From: Methanocaldococcus bathoardescens
Lineage (GTDB): Archaea > AGJL01 > Methanococci > Methanococcales > Methanocaldococcaceae
Assembly: GCF_000739065.1 (NCBI RefSeq)
Contig: NZ_CP009149.1
Coordinates: 372,001 to 436,000 of the forward strand
DNA length: 64,000 nt
Direction: 5' to 3'
Both the position numbers and the translations under genes were made by a program. Positions 8,867 to 18,695 of this stretch are shown here, piece by piece; within the stretch, counting starts at the first letter, position 1; each line of letters begins with the position of its first letter. The notes under the pieces were generated by a model that worked only from the letters and a program-made list of their open reading frames with translations, did not search any database and was not told the origin of the DNA.

Positions 8867-9994
8867 TTAGATGAGCTTTGATAGTTGATGTTTTAAATCC
8901 TCAATATTTCCATTGAATTTAATAACTTTTTTGGCGTTCTCTATAAGTTTTAAATTTAACCTATTCATCTCCCCAACTGGAAAGTTTGTATCTATTACAA
9001 CATCGCACATTTTTAAGTATTTTAGTGCCTTATTATAGTTTTCCTCTGAAATTGGTTGGTATGCTTTCTCTTCAACAATCTCAACTTCCATCGCTTTGGC
9101 TATTGCATAATCAATATCATTCTCATGTAAGACCCCACAATAGACCTTATATCCATTCTTAACCAAATATCTCAAAACATTTGCCCCACTACCTCCACCA
9201 CAAACAACAAAAACTTTTTTATTGGTTGTATTTTCATTTTTTAATTCAAAGTAACCAATTTCTTTGCAGAAATTTGCATTTTTTATATCGTAGAGATTAT
9301 TTACTGTCTCTTTGTCCATAACATCCTCTGGATGTCCATAGGCGATTATTTTGCCATCTTTGATTAGTGCTATTTTGTCGGCAATCCTTAAGGCAAGTTC
9401 TATATCATGGATAGTTACAACTATAGCAAGGTTGTTTTCTGTTGCCAATTTTCTCAACAACAAAGTAAGTTCTATTTTATGCCTTGCATCTAAGAAGGAT
9501 GTGGGCTCATCTAAAATTAAAACCTTTGGTTCTTGTGCTAACGCCCTTGCTATCATTATCTTCTGCCTTTCCCCATCACTCATTTCAAGGAAGTTTTTTT
9601 CGAGTAGGTGTAATGCATTAACCGCCTTTGCAGAATTTATAATAATTTCCTTATCCTTCTCTGATAGCCTTCCAAATAAATCCGTATATGGGTGCCTTCC
9701 TATTGCAATTATGTCAAATCCCGTTAAATTTCCTGGATTTACTCTCTCTGTTAAAACTACAGCCATTTTTTTAGCAAGTTGGGAGGGTTTTAGTTTATGT
9801 ATTATATTTGAATCTAAATAAACAACCCCCTTCATTGGCTCCAAATATGTTGCTATACACTTCAATAGCGTTGATTTTCCAACACCATTTGGACCTATTA
9901 TTGCCAAAATTTCTCCTTCTTTAACTTCCAAGTTCACATCATCGACAACAATCCTCTTATGATATCCAACGGCAAGGTTTTCTGCTTTTAACAT
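8867..9994 (-). CDS. BtuD/FecE-like ABC transporter ATPase with extra C-terminal domain
   Basis: ATP-binding subunit for a FecCD/BtuC-type importer, 375 aa, against about 255 for a plain family member. Walker A GPNGVGKST is at residues 34-42, the signature is MSDGERQKIMIARALA, Walker B is VLILDEPTSFLDAR and the switch histidine is in VTIHDIELA. Residues from about 255 onward form an added Rossmann-like domain starting VFVVCGGGSGANVLRYL. Archaeal cobalamin/iron ATPases sometimes carry such a domain; its role is unknown. It is the last gene of the minus-strand cohesin operon and probably serves the two permeases at 20193-22244. Confidence 0.85.
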   Translation of the reverse strand: MLKAENLAVGYHKRIVVDDVNLEVKEGEILAIIGPNGVGKSTLLKCIATYLEPMKGVVYLDSNIIHKLKPSQLAKKMAVVLTERVNPGNLTGFDIIAIGRHPYTDLFGRLSEKDKEIIINSAKAVNALHLLEKNFLEMSDGERQKIMIARALAQEPKVLILDEPTSFLDARHKIELTLLLRKLATENNLAIVVTIHDIELALRIADKIALIKDGKIIAYGHPEDVMDKETVNNLYDIKNANFCKEIGYFELKNENTTNKKVFVVCGGGSGANVLRYLVKNGYKVYCGVLHENDIDYAIAKAMEVEIVEEKAYQPISEENYNKALKYLKMCDVVIDTNFPVGEMNRLNLKLIENAKKVIKFNGNIEDLKHQLSKLI

Positions 9995-10074
9995 TTAATC
10001 ACCTTATAAAAATAATTATAATTTTGCTACAATCTCAAAAAAGGAGAAATTAGACATACACAATTACATCATTT

Positions 10075-12084
10075 TTATGGGAATAACAATCCTTTTTTAT
10101 AAATTAACAGTAGCCCCATCAAAAAACCAATCAAAGAAACCACTGTATTTGTGATATCATCCTCAATTTCAACCTTTTTTGTGATTGTGTAATTTTTTAC
10201 AACTTTATTTACTTTTATGACAACTTTTGACTGGTTAATCGTTAAATTATAATGATAATCATTGAATTTTATCTCTTTTGGCTTTACAACCTCAACATCT
10301 TCTTTAAAATTCCATATATATTTGATTAACCTCTCATAAGGCATATAATACTCAACATACCCCTTTATTTGGGTACTTTTTGAGACGTTTATTGGGATTG
10401 AAAATACTTTTGTTTCATTTGGCAATAATTCAAATGAAATATGTGTTTTGTTTGGTTTATAGCCATCATAATCTGAAAAGTAAATATATCCATAAATTTT
10501 TTCAGAGAATGGATTTTTTATGGTAATATTGCAGAGTATAGTTACATTGGTTTCATTAGAGCATATTGTTTTATTGCTAAGCGTGATATTTATTGGATTT
10601 AACTTTTCTATCTCAATTAGGCATTCATCGTATGAAGTGGCTCCAAATGTATCATTAACCTTTAATTTAACAACGTAATTTCCTTCTTTTTTATACCTAT
10701 GGGATGGATTTGCACTTGTTGAACTTGAGCCATCACCAAAATCCCAATAGTAGTAAATTTTGTCGTTCTCATTATCCTGACATAGGGAATAAAAATTAAC
10801 CTCATAGTCATCAACTATCTCAAATGCAAAATATGCCTTTGGTGCTGTGTTGTTTTCCCTTGGGATTATGTGAATGATTTTTGTATCTTTCAATGGAACA
10901 TCAACAATCCCATTTTTATCAAACAAATAAATCTGCGAGATTTTTATCTCTGTTGTTACATTTTCATTTTTTATTGGCTCTATCCAGAAAGATAAAATAC
11001 TGAAGTTTCCACTTGTAGTTCCATTTATTTTAATATCAAAATCTATTGTGCCATTCTCAACTGTCCAATTTTTCTCTATAACTGATAAACTTGTTGATAT
11101 GTCACTAATTTTCAATAGTGTTGAGTTGTAAGTTATCTTCCCCTTAATTTCTGATATATTTGAATCTATGTTTTTTGCCTCAATGTAAATGAATCCTTTA
11201 TCCCCATAGGAAATATTTTTTTCAGTTGTTGAAAAACCAACATACCTTTCTACAGTTGTTTCTTCACCGATTGTGAAGTTTGCAGGTTTTACAATTGTGT
11301 CGTTTCCATTTATCTTTACAGACGCGTTAATTATGTAGGTCCCTTCTTTGCTTGTGAAGAATGTCAATTTCATCAAATCAAAATTCTCTTTTGAAGTATT
11401 TAACTCAACAAAGAAATTTAAACTACCATTACTAAAATTCAAATCCACATTTGAGATGTTATTTTCTAAATAATAGAAATCCAAACCTATAATGCTTAAA
11501 TTTGGGTAATATATTGTTCCAGTTATGTTATATGTATTTTCTTTTGCGTTTTTTATTGAAATGAGGACATCAAAATTCTCATTTAACTTTGGATTTATGG
11601 GGGTTATCTCAACAACCGTTAAATTTAAACCAATAATATTTACTTCAACAGAGTTGTAAGTTGCATCTATGGCATTTCCATCTATATCAGACAGTTTAGG
11701 TTTTTGGGTTATTGTATATGTTCCATTATTTAATGCTTTAAATTTTAAAGTTGCTATTGTAAAGTTTCCAGAAGGTTCATTACCCGACCACATCAATGAT
11801 ATTGATACTTTCCCATCATCCACGGAAATACTCTTCAAGAATGCACTATTGGCTATATCGCTTAAAATGATGTCATCTGTAGTTATGTTTAATGCACTTG
11901 GGAAATATATAGTATCCTCAAATCCACTCAATTTTTCTGATACATTTACGCTCAATGTTAAATCAAAGTAATCATATTCATTCACACTAACATTCTCAGG
12001 CGTTAATCTAACCTCGTCTCCAAAACTTACATGGAAAAACAATAAAAACAATATTGGCATTAAAAATTTTGGTCTCATAATCAT
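10075..12084 (-). CDS. Membrane-anchored surface protein with three cohesin-like domains and a PKD domain
   Basis: Secreted protein of 669 aa with an N-terminal signal peptide (residues 1-22). Three tandem cohesin-like beta domains follow (about 22-150, 152-275, 278-405), with repeated GNFTIATLKFKA- and LSDIDGNAID-type motifs. A PKD domain contains YYWDFGDGSSS (about 415-490). After a further beta region, a C-terminal hydrophobic helix (about 645-669) would anchor it in the cytoplasmic membrane. Many N-x-S/T sites suggest glycosylation. It would present dockerin-binding modules outside the membrane. It sits between the second cohesin gene and the ABC ATPase on one transcript. The cohesin call is by motif and length; the second domain is the weakest. 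Confidence 0.75.
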   Translation of the reverse strand: MIMRPKFLMPILFLLFFHVSFGDEVRLTPENVSVNEYDYFDLTLSVNVSEKLSGFEDTIYFPSALNITTDDIILSDIANSAFLKSISVDDGKVSISLMWSGNEPSGNFTIATLKFKALNNGTYTITQKPKLSDIDGNAIDATYNSVEVNIIGLNLTVVEITPINPKLNENFDVLISIKNAKENTYNITGTIYYPNLSIIGLDFYYLENNISNVDLNFSNGSLNFFVELNTSKENFDLMKLTFFTSKEGTYIINASVKINGNDTIVKPANFTIGEETTVERYVGFSTTEKNISYGDKGFIYIEAKNIDSNISEIKGKITYNSTLLKISDISTSLSVIEKNWTVENGTIDFDIKINGTTSGNFSILSFWIEPIKNENVTTEIKISQIYLFDKNGIVDVPLKDTKIIHIIPRENNTAPKAYFAFEIVDDYEVNFYSLCQDNENDKIYYYWDFGDGSSSTSANPSHRYKKEGNYVVKLKVNDTFGATSYDECLIEIEKLNPINITLSNKTICSNETNVTILCNITIKNPFSEKIYGYIYFSDYDGYKPNKTHISFELLPNETKVFSIPINVSKSTQIKGYVEYYMPYERLIKYIWNFKEDVEVVKPKEIKFNDYHYNLTINQSKVVIKVNKVVKNYTITKKVEIEDDITNTVVSLIGFLMGLLLIYKKGLLFP

Positions 12085-12118
12085 CCCCCAACATCAACAT
12101 TAAACAATATTTTTTGTT

Positions 12119-12943
12119 TTATATTATTTTGAATCTCGACATAATGAGGCCAAAAAGAACTCCTGCCAGTATTCCAGAGAGCAAATTAAATCCTAAAAAT
12201 TTAAAACTGCTCTTTTTTTCTATAACCACATTAACTACTGGCTGATATTCTGTTATGTTAATTTCTTTAATAACAACTTCTGGTTCCTTTACATTGGGAG
12301 TTACGTAGATTCTGTTTACTATTGTTGATGACGAAGATGTTTCAATATCTCCTACGTCCTCTTTTAGCTTCATTGTTGTGTTTGTTGCATTAATGCCTTT
12401 TATTACCACTTTTGCCCCAAAGAACTTTGTATTTGGGTATTTTTTGTACGTTTTTGTGTAGTAATCAAAATACTCATTAACGCCATCATATTTGTATCCC
12501 AATGCTGAACTAACAGACCCTGACAAATTTAGTTGTGTTTCTCCCTCCTTAACTGGGATAAACATTATTTCTCCAATACAAAAGTCCTCCTCAATAGGAT
12601 TATCAAAAGAAATTTCCAACCTAAATGTTCCATCTTTAAATTCATAGGATTTTAGTTTCTCTTTTTTACAAATGTCACTCCAATTGAACCCGTATGGTTT
12701 TAAGTGGTCAGAGTAATTTATAATAATGCCAACTCCACGACACCCACCATCTTCTATTTTTAGATAATCTTCATCTTTGATATCACCAATTTTTGGGATA
12801 TTTTCTACCGTTATGTTAAATTTAATAATCTCTCCATTCGAAACAACTTCCTCGGGAATTAATTTAACATAAACATCTTCTGCATAAGAAATATCTAAAA
12901 AAATAAAAATGAGGATTAAAAGAACCAAAAAATACCTATTCAT
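12119..12943 (-). CDS. Membrane-anchored single-cohesin surface protein
   Basis: Protein of 274 aa with a signal peptide (1-21), one cohesin-like domain (about 24-180, with GDIKDEDYLKIEDGGCRG and GEIMFIPVKEGETQLNLSG), a spacer, and a C-terminal membrane helix ending SGILAGVLFGLIMSRFKII. The extra loop with GGCRGVG resembles the SGYCGGFETY loop of the first cohesin of the large scaffold at 15057. The gene overlaps the upstream cohesin gene by 8 bp, so the two are translated together. Likely role: membrane attachment point for dockerin-bearing binding proteins. Confidence 0.7.
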   Translation of the reverse strand: MNRYFLVLLILIFIFLDISYAEDVYVKLIPEEVVSNGEIIKFNITVENIPKIGDIKDEDYLKIEDGGCRGVGIIINYSDHLKPYGFNWSDICKKEKLKSYEFKDGTFRLEISFDNPIEEDFCIGEIMFIPVKEGETQLNLSGSVSSALGYKYDGVNEYFDYYTKTYKKYPNTKFFGAKVVIKGINATNTTMKLKEDVGDIETSSSSTIVNRIYVTPNVKEPEVVIKEINITEYQPVVNVVIEKKSSFKFLGFNLLSGILAGVLFGLIMSRFKII

Positions 12944-13487
12944 TATCTATCACCTTTTTTATAATGTAAGCTACTAATCCAACTAAAAGAACTGCAAATA
13001 TAACTATTATTGGATTAAATGAAAATGATTCATTTTTCTCTACTTTTTGGATGGAATCGGATGTTATTTTAAGTTTTACTGTTTTTTGAGGGATTTTAAT
13101 GGCATTTCCTTCACTATCTGAAGCCTTTGCCTTTATTGTTATTGTGGCGTTTCCACATTCTAAGGCTTTTATTTTGAATTCTCCAACTTTAAAGTCATTA
13201 TTTTTTGGATTTGTCAAAAAAACATACTGTATCGCTGCACTTCTGTTTTTATTTATTGTTAAGTTGTAATCTGCTCCAACATCATATGCAATTACATCTT
13301 CTACTCTAAGATTATCTGAGAGATATATATTGCATTCTAAACCTCCACAATTTGAAACATTATTTACATAAACTTCTACAACAAACAAATCTCCTTTTTT
13401 AACTTCATAAGGGGCATTTACTGAAATATCCATCGCCATATATGTTGGGAGCATAAGAAGAATTAATAATGCACCAAACTTCTTCAT
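12936..13487 (-). CDS. Short membrane-anchored single-cohesin protein
   Basis: First gene of the minus-strand operon; 183 aa. Signal peptide (1-18), one cohesin-like domain (about 20-143: APYEVKKGDLFVVEVYVNNV, GGLECNIYLSDNLRVEDVIA, VGEFKIKALECGNATITIKA), then a C-terminal membrane helix at about 157-177 with a short basic cytoplasmic tail. This is a minimal cohesin-plus-anchor protein. It is divergent from the first dockerin gene across 13488-13641. Confidence 0.72.
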   Translation of the reverse strand: MKKFGALLILLMLPTYMAMDISVNAPYEVKKGDLFVVEVYVNNVSNCGGLECNIYLSDNLRVEDVIAYDVGADYNLTINKNRSAAIQYVFLTNPKNNDFKVGEFKIKALECGNATITIKAKASDSEGNAIKIPQKTVKLKITSDSIQKVEKNESFSFNPIIVIFAVLLVGLVAYIIKKVIDNE

Positions 13488-13641
13488 ATTATCACCAAAT
13501 TAAAGGTTACTTTATTAATAGTAAAAATCACCGTAAAATATATATACCTATTGCCACTACCATCTTTGTTAAAGATTTTTTTAATAAAATTAACTATTTA
13601 TTTATAATAATAACTATCTAATATAAATATTAAATGGTGGT
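13488..13641. promoter_or_regulatory. Divergent promoter region of the cohesin and dockerin operons
   Basis: This 154-bp region separates the minus-strand cohesin/ATPase operon from the plus-strand dockerin/scaffold genes. TATA-like sequences are present in both halves (AAATATATATACC near 13536; TTTATTTATAATAATAA near 13600). An inverted repeat TTACT/AGTAA with an 8-bp spacer lies at 13507-13524, a possible operator. A related TTACTA motif recurs upstream of the second dockerin gene (about 18626-18640). Regulation by corrinoid or metal supply is a guess. Confidence 0.45.
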
Positions 13642-14997
13642 ATGATGCCGAAAAATATTAATATAACTGGGTATATATTACTTACCGTTTTCTTACTATT
13701 GATGCCTGTGTATGCAGAAGGTGATTACAACTATAGGTTGGGTGATGTCAACAAAGATGGCTCCATTGACATTGCGGATGTGGTTTATCTCTTCAAACAT
13801 AGAGACCTCGATATAGAAGATGGCGATTTAAACGCAGATAACAGCATAGATATTGCTGATGTCGTTTATCTCTTTGTTAATTATCAAAAAATGAGAGAAC
13901 CTATCCACTACGCCCAAAATATAAAGATAACATATTATGATGAATACGGAAACGAAGTAAATCCATACAATGGTGAAAAATACGCTTACAAAATAGTTGA
14001 AGATGCCACTGGGCAGAGATTTTTATTAAAAAATGAAAGTCAACCAATTCCTTCCTGGGCTGAAGGAAAATACGACAAAGTAATTAATATTCCATTAAAA
14101 AACGTTGTTGTAATGAGTTCTACCCACATAGCTTTAATGGAACCATTAAACGACGATGGTTCAGTGATTGGTTCAGTGAAGGGAATAATGTGGGGAGGAA
14201 AATATACTTGGTACTTTGATGATATCAAGAAAGGCCTCAGTGATGGTTCAATAATCGATGTTGGTTCATCATACAGTCCAAACTATGAGTTAATTACCAA
14301 CATCTCACCACAAGTCGTATTCGTCTACCCAGGATACAGTGGAGATGCAATAATTGAGAAATGCAAGGAATTGAACTTGACATATTTTGCTGATGCGGAA
14401 TACTTAGAAGATTCCTACCTTGCAAGATGTGAATGGGTAAAAATGTTTGCAGCATTTTACAACAAGGAGGACATTGCAAGTAAATACTTCACAAGAATAG
14501 AAAAGAGAGCATTGAATGTCAAAAGATTAACAAGAAACTGTGATAGGCCATTGGTGGCATGGGGTAAAAACTACCCGACATGGGGAGGAACGTGGGTTCC
14601 AAGAGCACAGTCATACGTTGCTAAAGGAATAGTAGATGACTGCAAAGGAGATTACATATTCAAAGACATTCCAGGAACTGGCAGCGAGTGTATAAGTTAT
14701 GAGACCTTTGCAGAAAGGGCAAAGGATGCAGATGTTTGGGTAGTTCCATCAAGCACAGCATGGTTATCAAACTTCAAAGAAGACCATCCAGGATATGAGA
14801 ACTTTAAAGCAGTGCAAAATGGTAGATTGTTCTGTTTAAGTGATGATTACTGGCAACTTGGATTAATGAATACTGATGAGGTATTGATGGATTTAGCAAC
14901 AATATTACATCCAGATGTATTCAAAGGAAGAACTACACACTACTTCTTAAAATATAATCCAAATGACAATACAGCAATGCCATACACAGCAGAATAA
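13642..14997 (+). CDS. Dockerin-bearing periplasmic-type substrate-binding protein (BtuF/FecB-like)
   Basis: Secreted protein of 451 aa with a signal peptide (1-25). A type I dockerin-like domain follows at about 34-81, made of two F-hand calcium loops, GDVNKDGSIDIADVVYLF and GDLNADNSIDIADVVYLF. The rest is a class III substrate-binding fold with two lobes, as in BtuF, FepB and TroA. The dockerin replaces the lipid or membrane anchor usual for archaeal binding proteins, so the protein is presumably held through cohesins of neighbouring proteins. ATG at 13645 is an alternative start given the GGTGGT site. The ligand is inferred to be a corrinoid or iron chelate. Confidence 0.85.
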   Translation: MMPKNINITGYILLTVFLLLMPVYAEGDYNYRLGDVNKDGSIDIADVVYLFKHRDLDIEDGDLNADNSIDIADVVYLFVNYQKMREPIHYAQNIKITYYDEYGNEVNPYNGEKYAYKIVEDATGQRFLLKNESQPIPSWAEGKYDKVINIPLKNVVVMSSTHIALMEPLNDDGSVIGSVKGIMWGGKYTWYFDDIKKGLSDGSIIDVGSSYSPNYELITNISPQVVFVYPGYSGDAIIEKCKELNLTYFADAEYLEDSYLARCEWVKMFAAFYNKEDIASKYFTRIEKRALNVKRLTRNCDRPLVAWGKNYPTWGGTWVPRAQSYVAKGIVDDCKGDYIFKDIPGTGSECISYETFAERAKDADVWVVPSSTAWLSNFKEDHPGYENFKAVQNGRLFCLSDDYWQLGLMNTDEVLMDLATILHPDVFKGRTTHYFLKYNPNDNTAMPYTAE

Positions 14998-15056
14998 TAG
15001 ATTATCAAAATTTTTCAATTTCTTTTCTTAAAAAAAATTTTTTAAGGTGACGGTAA

Positions 15057-18000
15057 ATGAAATGGAAAACGGCAATATTATCGATTTTGATGATATCGCT
15101 TATAGGGGTTTATGGTGAAAATGTAACAGTAGAGTTAGTTCCATCTGATTTAATCGTAAATTTAGGGCAGAGTTTTGATTTAACTTTAGAGGTAAAAAAT
15201 GTTCCAAATGAAACAATATCTGATGGCTATGAGACCTATTCGGGATACTGTGGTGGATTTGAAACATACATATATTTCAATTCAAATGCACTAAATTTAA
15301 CTAATATTAATTTCAGCGATATAGCAACTGGAGCAAGTATAGCTTATTCCGTAAGTAATGGAAGGATATGGATTAGTATGTATTGGAGCAATAGCTATCC
15401 ATATGGAAACTTCACAATAGCTACTTTGAGATTTAAGACATTAAACCAGTCAGATAACACAACAATCACCTTAAGTGGAACAAAAGTATCAAACTCTGAT
15501 GGAACATACAAATGGGAAGTAAGCAATAACAACTTAATTGTAAAAAACTCAAATGTAAAAATAATTGCAGAACCTATTGCTGATTTATTAACTCCTAAAA
15601 TTATAAATGCAGAACTTGGAGATAATGTAACAATTTCAGTAGTTGTTGCCCCAAAAGAAAATAAAACTGTAAAAGTAATCGAAGGTACATTATCATTTGA
15701 TAAAAATGTCTTAACTCCAATTAACGTATCATCAAGTGTAGGAAATGTTTTTTTCAATAGTTCAAGCAACTTCTTCAAAATAGACGACTTAAACCAATCA
15801 ACAAACTTCACAATTAATATAACTTACAATGTGATAAACGTTGGAAATACCACAGTAAAATTGGACAATGTCTATATGGAAGATATTAACGGAAGTTACG
15901 TTAAGGACATTTCATCAAATGCAACCACAATAGTAATCCCAGGACCTGATTTAGTAGCAGAGATAGTTCCAGTGTCACTCAAAGCATATACAAATAACAC
16001 AATATTAATATTGGTAAAGAATGTTGGGGAAAGAAATGCAACAGGTAACTTCTCAGTTAAGTTGTTGGTAGATACAAATGAGATAGGAACTTCTACAATT
16101 AATGGATTGAATCTTGGAGAAACTAAGGAGATAAACTTCACATTCATGCCTACAGAAGAGAGGAATTACACATTTTGTGTTTTAGTTGATTATAACAATG
16201 ATATAAAAGAAATTGATGAAAACAACAACAAATATGTTGATGAATTATATGCTACAGAAAAGCCAATAAGTGTAAATATAATACCATCAACAAACTTAAC
16301 AAAAACTGAAGAAACCTTTGAAGTGAACATCACATTAAACAACATAACATCTGACAGACCTGCAAAGGCAATAGAAGGGGTTTTAACATACAACGCTAAC
16401 GTATTAGAATGTGTAAACTTCACATTCTTGATAAATGCATCTGAAGAAAATGGAACATTATTAAAAGATGTAACATATGAAAATGGTAAAGTAACATTCA
16501 AATTAATGGATGGAATTATTAATAATTCAGTTGTTATTGCAACTGCTAAATTCAAGGCATTAGATGTTGGAAACTCAGATATTGAATTGTCAGATTTAGT
16601 TGTGTCTGATATAAATGGATACAAATTCAACAAAGTATCAACAAACAAAGTAAATGTTGTTGTACAAGGGCCAAACATCAAAATAACTAACATTAGCGTA
16701 CCAAACCCATCAATATACAGAATTCCAACTACAATAAACATTACAATAACAAATAATGGACACCAAGATGCAAAATCATTTGATGTTGTATTGTATGCTG
16801 ATGCAGATGAAATTGGAAAAGTAACTGTTGATGGGTTAAATATTAGCCAAAGTAAGACAATAACATTCAATTGGATACCAGATGACATAAAGACATTTAC
16901 AATAGTTGCAGTAGTTGACCCATCCAACGCAGTTAAAGAGGAAAATGAAAGTGATAACAAACTTGTTAAGAAAATAGATGTTATTGAAATCCCAGTTTGG
17001 GTTAATGTATATAACACAACACCAATTGTCAATGGAACATTTAACGCCACAATAGAAGTTAGTGGTATAAATGAGAGATTATGTAGTGGATATGATGGAA
17101 AATTGATATTCAAAAACTTAGAAATTGAAAACATAGAACTTATTGGAATAAACAACTACACAATAAATAACAGTGAGTTAATATTCAGCGGATACAACTT
17201 CACAAAGTCCGGAAGTTTCAAAATAGCAAACATAACATTTAGAATAATTGATGAGAACAAGAGTTACTCAGCAATATTAAAGTGTGTAGTGTTATCAGAC
17301 AAAGATGGATACAAGTTTGAAAAGGTATTCATCAACAACACAATATTGGATGAGAGCTTACAAAAAGTCTTTGAATGTATGTGCATTGAAGCAGATGTGC
17401 TTGATAAAGTGGACATTGATAATGTGAAATTAGAATCTGCTGGAGACATTAACATAACAATATTGCCTATTAAAATTGGAGATGCAGTGGATGAAATAAC
17501 AATTCCAAAAGTTAGTAGAAATATATCAATAAACATTACAGACGATGTCTTATTAACAATAAACCTAATATCCAATGAGGCAGAAACCTTAAAAGAAATC
17601 ACAAAAGTTGTTGATGATGAAAAAGAGTTGAATGAAACGTTGGACAAAATAATAGAAGATATTAAGCCAGTATTGTGCGTTGGATTTAACATAACAAACA
17701 AAACCAAAGAAGAACCAAAGAAACTTGGCAATAAACTAATCTCAACAATAAAATTCAAGGCAGAGAACATCTCCAACAAAGGATTCGCAATCATTAGAAT
17801 TCCAGTTGGTGAATTAAAAGTTGAGAACATTGTTGTAAATAATGGAACAGACAACATAACCCTAAAAGAAAATGATGTAAATAGCAAAGTAGGATGGTAC
17901 AAATATGTTGGCAATGGAATTATAGAGATTACATTAATCAAAGACCCATTGGTAATGGTAACATTGGCAAAAGAATTGCCAGCAACTACATCATCAACAA

Positions 18001-18491
18001 CTACAACAACCTACTATAGCGGCGGCGGAAGCTCACACCACACAATAATGTCAGAAACCTACTCAGATGTTGCACAAGACATCAAATCAGAGAAAATAAA
18101 AGAAATTGTCCATAAAGCTAAAATAATAATAGGTTCAGAAATAGACAACAACTTATCAGCAAAATGCCTTAAAAACACTACAGAGTTAATAAATCAACCA
18201 TTAACAATAACAGAAGATTGCATCTTAGTTGGAGGTCCAGTAGCTAATCCATTAGTTAAGAAGTATATGTGGACATTCCCAGTTAAGATAACTAACGATT
18301 ATCCAGGTAAGAATAGGGGAGTTATTCAGAAACAAATCATCAATGGACATTTAGTAATCCTCTTAGCAGGTTCAGATAGATGGGGAACAAAGGCGGCAGT
18401 AGAATACTTCAAGCAATTAGATGATATTCCAGATGAACCAATATTTGTAGAGTGGAGAGATGGGAAAGCAGTGAAGATTGAAAAACCTTAA
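15057..18491 (+). CDS. Large cohesin scaffold with CARDB and S-layer-like domains
   Basis: Secreted scaffold of 1144 aa. Order seen: signal peptide (1-20); cohesin-like 1 (about 22-165, GNFTIATLRFKTL); cohesin-like 2 (about 170-300); CARDB (about 300-400, GPDLVAEIVPVS to DENNN); cohesin-like 3 (about 400-530, ATAKFKALDVGNSDIELSD); CARDB (about 540-640); cohesin-like 4 (about 645-760). A helical/beta region follows, then a threonine-rich linker with TTTTTYYSGGGSSHH (about 980-1000), and a C-terminal domain with ILVGGPVANPLVKKY and AGSDRWGTKAAVEYF like those at the ends of archaeal S-layer proteins. No C-terminal membrane helix is seen, so it probably associates with the S-layer. It lies between the two dockerin genes. 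Confidence 0.8.
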   Translation: MKWKTAILSILMISLIGVYGENVTVELVPSDLIVNLGQSFDLTLEVKNVPNETISDGYETYSGYCGGFETYIYFNSNALNLTNINFSDIATGASIAYSVSNGRIWISMYWSNSYPYGNFTIATLRFKTLNQSDNTTITLSGTKVSNSDGTYKWEVSNNNLIVKNSNVKIIAEPIADLLTPKIINAELGDNVTISVVVAPKENKTVKVIEGTLSFDKNVLTPINVSSSVGNVFFNSSSNFFKIDDLNQSTNFTINITYNVINVGNTTVKLDNVYMEDINGSYVKDISSNATTIVIPGPDLVAEIVPVSLKAYTNNTILILVKNVGERNATGNFSVKLLVDTNEIGTSTINGLNLGETKEINFTFMPTEERNYTFCVLVDYNNDIKEIDENNNKYVDELYATEKPISVNIIPSTNLTKTEETFEVNITLNNITSDRPAKAIEGVLTYNANVLECVNFTFLINASEENGTLLKDVTYENGKVTFKLMDGIINNSVVIATAKFKALDVGNSDIELSDLVVSDINGYKFNKVSTNKVNVVVQGPNIKITNISVPNPSIYRIPTTINITITNNGHQDAKSFDVVLYADADEIGKVTVDGLNISQSKTITFNWIPDDIKTFTIVAVVDPSNAVKEENESDNKLVKKIDVIEIPVWVNVYNTTPIVNGTFNATIEVSGINERLCSGYDGKLIFKNLEIENIELIGINNYTINNSELIFSGYNFTKSGSFKIANITFRIIDENKSYSAILKCVVLSDKDGYKFEKVFINNTILDESLQKVFECMCIEADVLDKVDIDNVKLESAGDINITILPIKIGDAVDEITIPKVSRNISINITDDVLLTINLISNEAETLKEITKVVDDEKELNETLDKIIEDIKPVLCVGFNITNKTKEEPKKLGNKLISTIKFKAENISNKGFAIIRIPVGELKVENIVVNNGTDNITLKENDVNSKVGWYKYVGNGIIEITLIKDPLVMVTLAKELPATTSSTTTTTYYSGGGSSHHTIMSETYSDVAQDIKSEKIKEIVHKAKIIIGSEIDNNLSAKCLKNTTELINQPLTITEDCILVGGPVANPLVKKYMWTFPVKITNDYPGKNRGVIQKQIINGHLVILLAGSDRWGTKAAVEYFKQLDDIPDEPIFVEWRDGKAVKIEKP

Positions 18492-18695
18492 TTAATAATC
18501 TAATATCAAAATTTTTACATTTTATTTTTTTGTCTTTGTAATCACAAAAATTTAAATTTTATTACTACTTTTGATAATATTAAAAAAATTAAATCATAAA
18601 TTATATATACTCATTTTAATAAATTATTACTATAATGTTACTAATATAACAAAATTATTAAAAAGGCAAAAAATCTCAATATCGGGGTGGGTAGC

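Noticed and set aside
16190-17155. Long antisense frames under the large scaffold gene (also 15395-15811 and 17264-17941)
   Set aside because: Low-complexity Asn/Thr/Ile-rich coding makes stop-poor antisense frames; no ribosome sites or recognisable domains.
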